DNA of 11,219 nt, from assembly GCA_040754475.1 (NCBI GenBank), contig JBFMCN010000020.1, positions 1 through 11,219 on the forward strand. The letters are read 5' to 3'. This document shows, one piece after another, positions 8,056 to 11,219 of the stretch (positions within the stretch are counted from its first letter, which is position 1; each line of letters begins with the position of its first letter). The position numbers and the translations under genes were made by a program. Source of the stretch: JAJPHY01 sp040754475 (GTDB lineage: Bacteria > Actinomycetota > UBA4738 > HRBIN12). Below the pieces are notes generated by a model. That model saw nothing but the letters and a program-made list of their open reading frames with translations, was not told where the DNA came from and made no database searches.

Positions 8056-8155
8056 GCCACGCGACTCGAAGGTGCCGGGAGAGGTGTCTGGTTTCACGAC
8101 ATAGTTCCGGCCTGTCTCGGGACATCGTGCCTACCTCAGGCAGAAGGGGTGGGCG

Positions 8156-8764
8156 ATGTCGCTTGCGAGGCTCGTGGTCACGGCGGTCAGGATCGAGGGA
8201 CGGTCGAAGGCGGACGTGTCCCGCGATTACGGGGTCTCGCCACGGTGGGTCTACGAGCTGGTCAAACGCTTCGATGCTGAGGGGGAGGCCGGGCTTGAGT
8301 CTCGGTCCCGCCGCCCTCGGGCAAGCCCGAACCGGACCTCGGGGGCGATGGAGGAGGAGATCGTCTGCCTCCGCAAGGAGCTCTCGGACCAGGGTCTGGA
8401 TGCCGGCGCCCACACGATCGCATTCCACCTTGACCGCCGCCACCCGGGCGGCTTGGTCCCTTCGGTGGCGACGATCTGGCGGATCCTTCACCGTCGGGGC
8501 TTCGTAACCCCCCAGCCCCAGAAGCGTCCCAGGAGCTCCTTCATACGCTTTGAGGCCGAGATGCCGAACGAACGCTGGCAGGCCGACATCACGCACTGGA
8601 GGCTTGCCTCAGGGGGTGAGGTCGAGATCTTGAACGTGATCGACGACCATTCCCGGTTGCTCGTGGGATCGCTCGCCAGGTGGGTGTTCAAGGCCGCGGA
8701 CGTCGTGGCCGCCTTCCACGAAGCCGCTGCAGCCCATGGCCTCCCGGCGTCGCTGCTGACCGAC
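8156..8764 (+). pseudogene. IS481-family transposase, N-terminal part (codons 1-203)
   Basis: The start ATG 8156 has AAGGGGTG ahead of it. Residues 1-45 form a helix-turn-helix (KADVSRDYGVSPRWVYELVKRF), followed by an Arg-rich linker and a second DNA-binding segment (VPSVATIWRILHRRGFV, 101-117). The RNase H-like catalytic core starts with the first catalytic Asp, D144, in NERWQADITHW. VIDDHSRLLVGS follows, and the part ends at SLLTD, where D203 is the second catalytic Asp. After that the frame runs into the inserted IS110 element and would add 29 unrelated residues (IQAGWCPSD...) to a stop at 8854. The fragment keeps DNA binding but lacks the catalytic Glu. A role as a repressor of related elements is possible but speculative. 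Confidence 0.9.
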
Positions 8765-8788
8765 ATTCAAGCTGGGTGGTGCCCTTCG

Positions 8789-9018
8789 GATGCTTGGTTC
8801 GACCGGTCGGCGGGACAAGCATCGGGGGGACCGGCGCCCGCCCATCGTCGTTGAGTCACCGACCGGAGCGCAGTCGCGACTCCTTGCCTGTTGATCACGG
8901 GGTGGGCGGGACCGTCGCCGGGGAGGTGGGGCGTCCTGTTGGGAACCCGGTGACCGGGCGGCGGCGAAGGCCGCGGAGCTCGGATCCCTGTTAGCGAATG
9001 TCCGGTACGACTCCTCCT
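8789..9018 (+). ncRNA. Predicted bridge RNA of the IS110-family element
   Basis: Three parts are visible. (1) A 5' hairpin, GATGCTTG 8789-8796 pairing with CAAGCATC 8816-8823. (2) A target loop closed by CCGGCG+CCCGCCCA (8831-8844) pairing with TGGGCGGG (8903-8910) and CGCCGG (8916-8921), with a 5-base bulge. Inside are a left guide ACCGAC (8858-8863), identical to the target left half plus the first core base; a hairpin GGAGCGC/GCG-A-CTCC (8865-8883, loop AGTC); and a right guide CTTGCC-T-GTTG (8883-8893), complementary to CAACGGCAAG with one extra base. (3) A donor loop with a left guide GTTGGGAACCC (8938-8948), 9 of 11 identical to the element's right end GTTAGGAACTC, hairpins at 8946-8974, and GAATG (8996-9000) complementary to CATTC at the left end. 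GGAGG 8922-8926 may pair with CCTCC near 9012. Exact ends are not known. Confidence 0.7.
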
Positions 9019-9067
9019 CGAGCGGCTGGCGCCGGCGGCGTTGTCCGCCGATCGAAGGGAGGGGTTC

Positions 9068-10468
9068 ATGCAGCTGCGGCTCGGGATCGACATCGCGTGT
9101 CGGGCGCCCCATCAGGCGAGCCTGGCCGACGAGAGTGGACGGTTCGTGTTTGCCGGGTACCGGTTCCGCACCCACGTCAGCGAGCTTGAGGAGCTCTGGT
9201 CGATGCTGCCCGAAGGAACTGAGGCCGCCGACGTGATGGTGGTCATGGAGCCGACCCGCAACGCGTGGGTGGCGCTCGCGGCATGGTTCCGCCGTCGCGG
9301 GGCCCGGGTGGTCCTGGTCCCGCCCGAGCAGTCCGCGGATCTGCGCGCCTACTTCAGCAAGCACACCAAGACCGATCGGGTGGACTCGAGGCTCCTTGCT
9401 CGGATCCCTCTGCTTCATCCAGAAGGTCTGCACGAGGAGCACGGTCTCGGTCCCGGCGATCCCCTGCGGCGAGCGACCAGGATCCGCCAGAGCCTCGTCA
9501 AGCGCCGCTCGAAGAACCTTTCCCGACTCGACGCCCTGCTCGAGATCCTCGGACCCGGCTGGCTCGTGGCCCTTGGCTCGGACCTTGCCAACAAGACTCC
9601 GCTTCGGTTCCTGGCTGCTGGGTACGCCTGCCCTCACACCGTTCGCCGACTCGGAAGGGCGAGGCTCGCCCGATTCATCTACCGGCATTCCCGCGGAGCC
9701 TGGGGCGAGGACAAGGCGAACGAGCTCCTGGATGCAGCCGAGCAGACCCTTGCGCTCTGGGCTGAGGAGCTGGACTTCGGTGAGCTTGCCGAGGACATCG
9801 CCGTGGAGGCACGGCTCGCCCTGTCGCTCACCGAGGAGATCGCCGCGCTGGATGAGCGGATCGCCGTCCAGTTCCACGCCGCCGACCCCCAAGGCATCCT
9901 CGTCTCGGTGCCCGGTGTTGGCGCGATCACCGGCGCGCAGATCCTCGGGCGTCTCGGAGATCCGGCACGGTTCCGCTCCCTGGCGGGGGTGCGCTCGTTT
10001 AGCGGGCTCGTCCCCTCGTTGGAGGCCTCCGGTCTCATGGGTCAGCACGGAGGGCCGACCAAGCGGGGCGATGCCTGCTTGCGGGAGGCGGTCTTCATGG
10101 CCGCCGACCACGCGAGGCGGATCGATCCCACCCTTGCGGCCCGATACCACCGGCTCATGGTCTCCTGCGGCAAGCATCACAACTCGGCTCTTTGTCACGT
10201 GGCCTCCACGCTGCTCACCCGGATCGTGGCGTGCTGGCGACGAGGGCGGCCCTACGTCCTGCGCGACGTCGACGGACGTGCGGTGAGCCTCGGCGAGGCC
10301 AGGCGCATCGTCGCGGAGCGCTACACGGTCCCCTCCGAGCTCCGACGCGCTCGGCTCACGACACCCGCCGGGCGTCAACGACGGACGGGCCGCCGAAGCC
10401 AGGAGTCGCAGAGCGCTCCGTCGGCAGGCCCGTCCAGGAGACACGCTACGGTCGCCGCAGGGGCTTGA
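9068..10468 (+). CDS. IS110-family transposase (DEDD recombinase)
   Basis: This 466-residue recombinase is predicted to join donor and target DNA under guidance of the bridge RNA. The N-terminal RuvC-like domain has the four acidic residues: D8 in LGIDIA, E61 in VVMEPTRNAW, and D103 and D106 in KTDRVDSRLL. A central helical region (about 130-270) is followed by the C-terminal Transposase_20 domain, VPGVGAITGAQILGRLGDPARF (281-302) and SFSGLVPSLEASG. The nucleophilic serine is probably S321, by analogy. The later GGPTKRGDACLREA (328-341) is the usual ISK.G..LR block with Thr-Lys. The tail beyond 430 is Arg/Ser-rich and probably disordered. ATG 9068 follows AAGGGAGGGG, and the in-frame TTG at 9041 is less likely. 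The frame is intact, so the element could be active. Confidence 0.93.
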   Translation: MQLRLGIDIACRAPHQASLADESGRFVFAGYRFRTHVSELEELWSMLPEGTEAADVMVVMEPTRNAWVALAAWFRRRGARVVLVPPEQSADLRAYFSKHTKTDRVDSRLLARIPLLHPEGLHEEHGLGPGDPLRRATRIRQSLVKRRSKNLSRLDALLEILGPGWLVALGSDLANKTPLRFLAAGYACPHTVRRLGRARLARFIYRHSRGAWGEDKANELLDAAEQTLALWAEELDFGELAEDIAVEARLALSLTEEIAALDERIAVQFHAADPQGILVSVPGVGAITGAQILGRLGDPARFRSLAGVRSFSGLVPSLEASGLMGQHGGPTKRGDACLREAVFMAADHARRIDPTLAARYHRLMVSCGKHHNSALCHVASTLLTRIVACWRRGRPYVLRDVDGRAVSLGEARRIVAERYTVPSELRRARLTTPAGRQRRTGRRSQESQSAPSAGPSRRHATVAAGA

Positions 10469-10470
10469 CA
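10465..10470 (+). promoter_or_regulatory. Outward-facing -35 box at the right end of the IS110 element
   Basis: A perfect TTGACA overlaps the transposase stop codon, 14 bases before the core. In the inserted state, 17 bases further lies GGCAAG, not a -10. If the ends join in a circle, the spacing reads into the left end (TTCAAGCT), giving CAAGCT at 17 bases, a poor but possible -10. Promoters formed at the circle junction of IS110-type elements are established in other members. The -35 match is seen; its use here is inferred. Confidence 0.4.
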
Positions 10471-10484
10471 CCGGTTAGGAACTC

Positions 10485-11090
10485 AACGGCAAGTGCTTCA
10501 CAGGCAGGTTCGGTCCACAGCCGGCCGAGGTGCTGTTCGACCGGATCTTGCGGGAGAACGGGATCAGCCACCGCCACACCGGCGTGCGTTCCCCCACCAC
10601 GACCGGCAAGATCGAGCGGTTTCATCAGAGCCTCCGGAAAGAGTTCCTAGACGGGCGGACGTTCGCCTCAGCCGAACAGGCCCAGGCCGAGCTCGATTCC
10701 TGGGTGGCTGACTACAACACCAACCGACCGCACCAGGCCCTTGAGATGGCCACGCCTGCTTCGCGGTTTTGCCTTGCCGCCCTTTCTAAGGACGCCTCCT
10801 CGGTCCCGGTCGATACCGCTGAGGAGCACTCCGGGCAGTGGGTCCTTCGTCGGGTCGCCTCAAACGGCGTCGTCTCGGTCGATGGCCAGATGTTCTCGGT
10901 CGGCAACGCCTACCAGGCCGAGCTAGTTGATGTCTTCGTCGACGACACGACGATCCAGGTCTGGAGCAAGAACCACCTCATCAAGACCGTCGCAAGGCTG
11001 AGGAGCGGGCCGGTTCGCAAGGTCAGAGCCGACGGTCTGCACGTCAAGCATCAGCCGGATACGAAGCGTCAAGCATCAGCTGGAACTTGA
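10485..11090 (+). pseudogene. IS481-family transposase, C-terminal part (codons 204-404)
   Basis: This continues the frame of the fragment ending at 8764. It opens with NGKCFTGRFGP, completing the D-N-G motif. The third catalytic residue is in TTTGKIERFHQSL (Glu about 44 residues after the D of DNG), followed by WVADYNTNRPHQALEMATPASRF, the family's C-terminal core motif, and a beta-rich domain (VLRRVASNGVVSVDGQMFSVGNAY...). No stop or frameshift is seen, so the break is due only to the insertion. As it stands it has no start codon at its first codon. The first usable one is GTG 10530, without a good ribosome site, so it is probably not translated. The last 50 bases contain a tandem 18-base repeat. 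Confidence 0.9.
11042..11084 (+). repeat. Tandem 18-base repeat near the right end of the IS481 element
   Basis: CGTCAAGCATCAGCCGGA (11042-11059) recurs as CGTCAAGCATCAGCTGGA (11067-11084), 17 of 18 identical, with a period of 25. Because 25 is not a multiple of three, the copies are read in different frames (VKHQPD and KRQASAG). This suggests that the DNA sequence, not the peptide, was kept, for example as transposase binding sites at the element's right end. Confidence 0.7.
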
Positions 11091-11149
11091 CAGGGCCCAC
11101 CAAGAAGCTGTCTGGTTCCGCCAAGAGACAGCGCGAAAGTTCGCCTGCC

Positions 11150-11219
11150 CTACCGGGTCCCCGCCTTCGCCAGCTTGGCTCGGTCGCGGATCTCGAAATC
11201 GATGGCCTTCAGCGTGAAC
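11150..11219 (-). CDS. Possible C-terminal end of an unidentified minus-strand gene (partial)
   Basis: On the minus strand, reading in from the window edge, an open frame gives FTLKAIDFEIRDRAKLAKAGTR and stops at 11150-11152. The peptide is hydrophilic, alternating charged and aliphatic residues like a real helix, but it is too short to identify. It would converge with the IS481 remnant. The TGTCTGGTT tip at 11109 sits 32 bases beyond its stop, so it could be the transposase of a neighbouring element. Chance is also possible. Confidence 0.25.
   Translation of the reverse strand, partial: FTLKAIDFEIRDRAKLAKAGTR

Larger units (their letters stand above)
8764..10485 (+). mobile_element. IS110-family insertion sequence (IS110 subgroup, bridge-RNA type)
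   Basis: The boundaries come from the interrupted host gene. The sequence ACCGA-CA at 8759-8765 and CA-ACGGCAAG at 10484-10493 join to give ACCGACAACGGCAAG, encoding T-D-N-G-K. The dinucleotide CA is present at both junctions and is taken as the recombination core. One element unit is 1,720 bp. There are no inverted terminal repeats, as is usual in this family. It has about 300 non-coding bases before the transposase and only 15 between the stop and the right core, the layout of the IS110 subgroup (IS1111-type elements carry the long non-coding end downstream). It carries one transposase gene and a predicted guide RNA. Confidence 0.88.
8085..11104 (+). mobile_element. IS481-family insertion sequence, interrupted by an IS110-family element
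   Basis: The left tip is taken as TGTCTGGTTTCACGACATAG at 8085, because IS481 elements start with TGT and the transposase start lies 71 bases inside. The right end is uncertain. GGAACT (11082-11087) and ACCA (11099-11102), just past the transposase stop, resemble an imperfect reverse complement of the left tip (CCGGAACTATGTCGTGAAACCA), but the expected final ACA is not there. Without the nested element it would be about 1.3 kb, normal for the family. I could not identify a target duplication. The element is dead for its own transposition unless the insertion is excised. Confidence 0.6.

Noticed and set aside
8765..8854. Last 29 residues plus stop of the first IS481 fragment (IQAGWCPSD... to PAHRR)
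   Set aside because: These codons are IS110 left-end DNA, including the guide RNA region, read by accident after the insertion.
8789..9018. CRISPR array or defence system
   Set aside because: There are no regularly spaced repeats and no cas-like genes. The inverted repeats are explained better as stems of one structured RNA.
8609..10471. Minus-strand open frame of 620 codons across both insertion sequences
   Set aside because: It spans the IS110/IS481 junction, lies opposite two clear transposase coding regions, and its peptide is low-complexity with no domain. It is a by-product of high GC.
10192..10650. Plus-strand frame bridging the IS110 right end and the IS481 fragment
   Set aside because: It crosses the element boundary in a frame different from both transposases and has no start site or domain.

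Overview
The window is high-GC DNA (GC-rich third codon positions, frequent GTG starts, Shine-Dalgarno-led genes). It most resembles an actinomycete or another high-GC Actinomycetota lineage; this is inferred from base composition and the HisA/PriA-trpC-trpB-trpA order, and no marker fixes the taxon. Almost everything is encoded on the + strand.

Region 1 (1-2847) is the end of an amino-acid biosynthesis operon: the last 33 codons of a HisA/PriA-type isomerase, then trpC, trpB and trpA with 4-nt and 8-nt overlaps at trpC/trpB and trpB/trpA. Together these convert CdRP to indole-glycerol phosphate and then to tryptophan. Region 2 (2848-3061) is a 214-nt intergenic leader. Region 3 (3062-8055) is a complete branched-chain amino-acid-type ABC importer: a substrate-binding lipoprotein (LivJ/K type), a strong 14-bp hairpin at 4283-4313, two permeases (LivH, LivM) and two ATPases (LivG, LivF). 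The last four genes are tightly packed or overlapping.

Region 4 (about 8085-11104) is a nest of insertion sequences. An IS481-family element carries a transposase split into two parts (8156-8764 and 10485-11090) by a 1,720-bp IS110-family element. Removing that segment restores an uninterrupted 404-codon-scale frame, with the join falling exactly between the D and N codons of the catalytic D-N-G motif.

The most interesting feature is the 5' non-coding end of the IS110 element (about 8789-9018). It folds on paper into a bridge-RNA-like architecture: a 5' hairpin, then a target loop whose two guide segments match the two halves of the actual insertion site, then a donor loop whose segments match the element's own right and left ends. 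Both right-hand guides end in UG, complementary to a CA core found at both junctions. The element therefore appears to be programmed to insert into the conserved catalytic codons of IS481-type transposases. A perfect TTGACA at the element's right end could form a promoter when the ends join in a circle.

The last 130 bases hold a second TGTCTGGTT sequence, like the left tip of the IS481 element, and a possible minus-strand gene end that I cannot identify.
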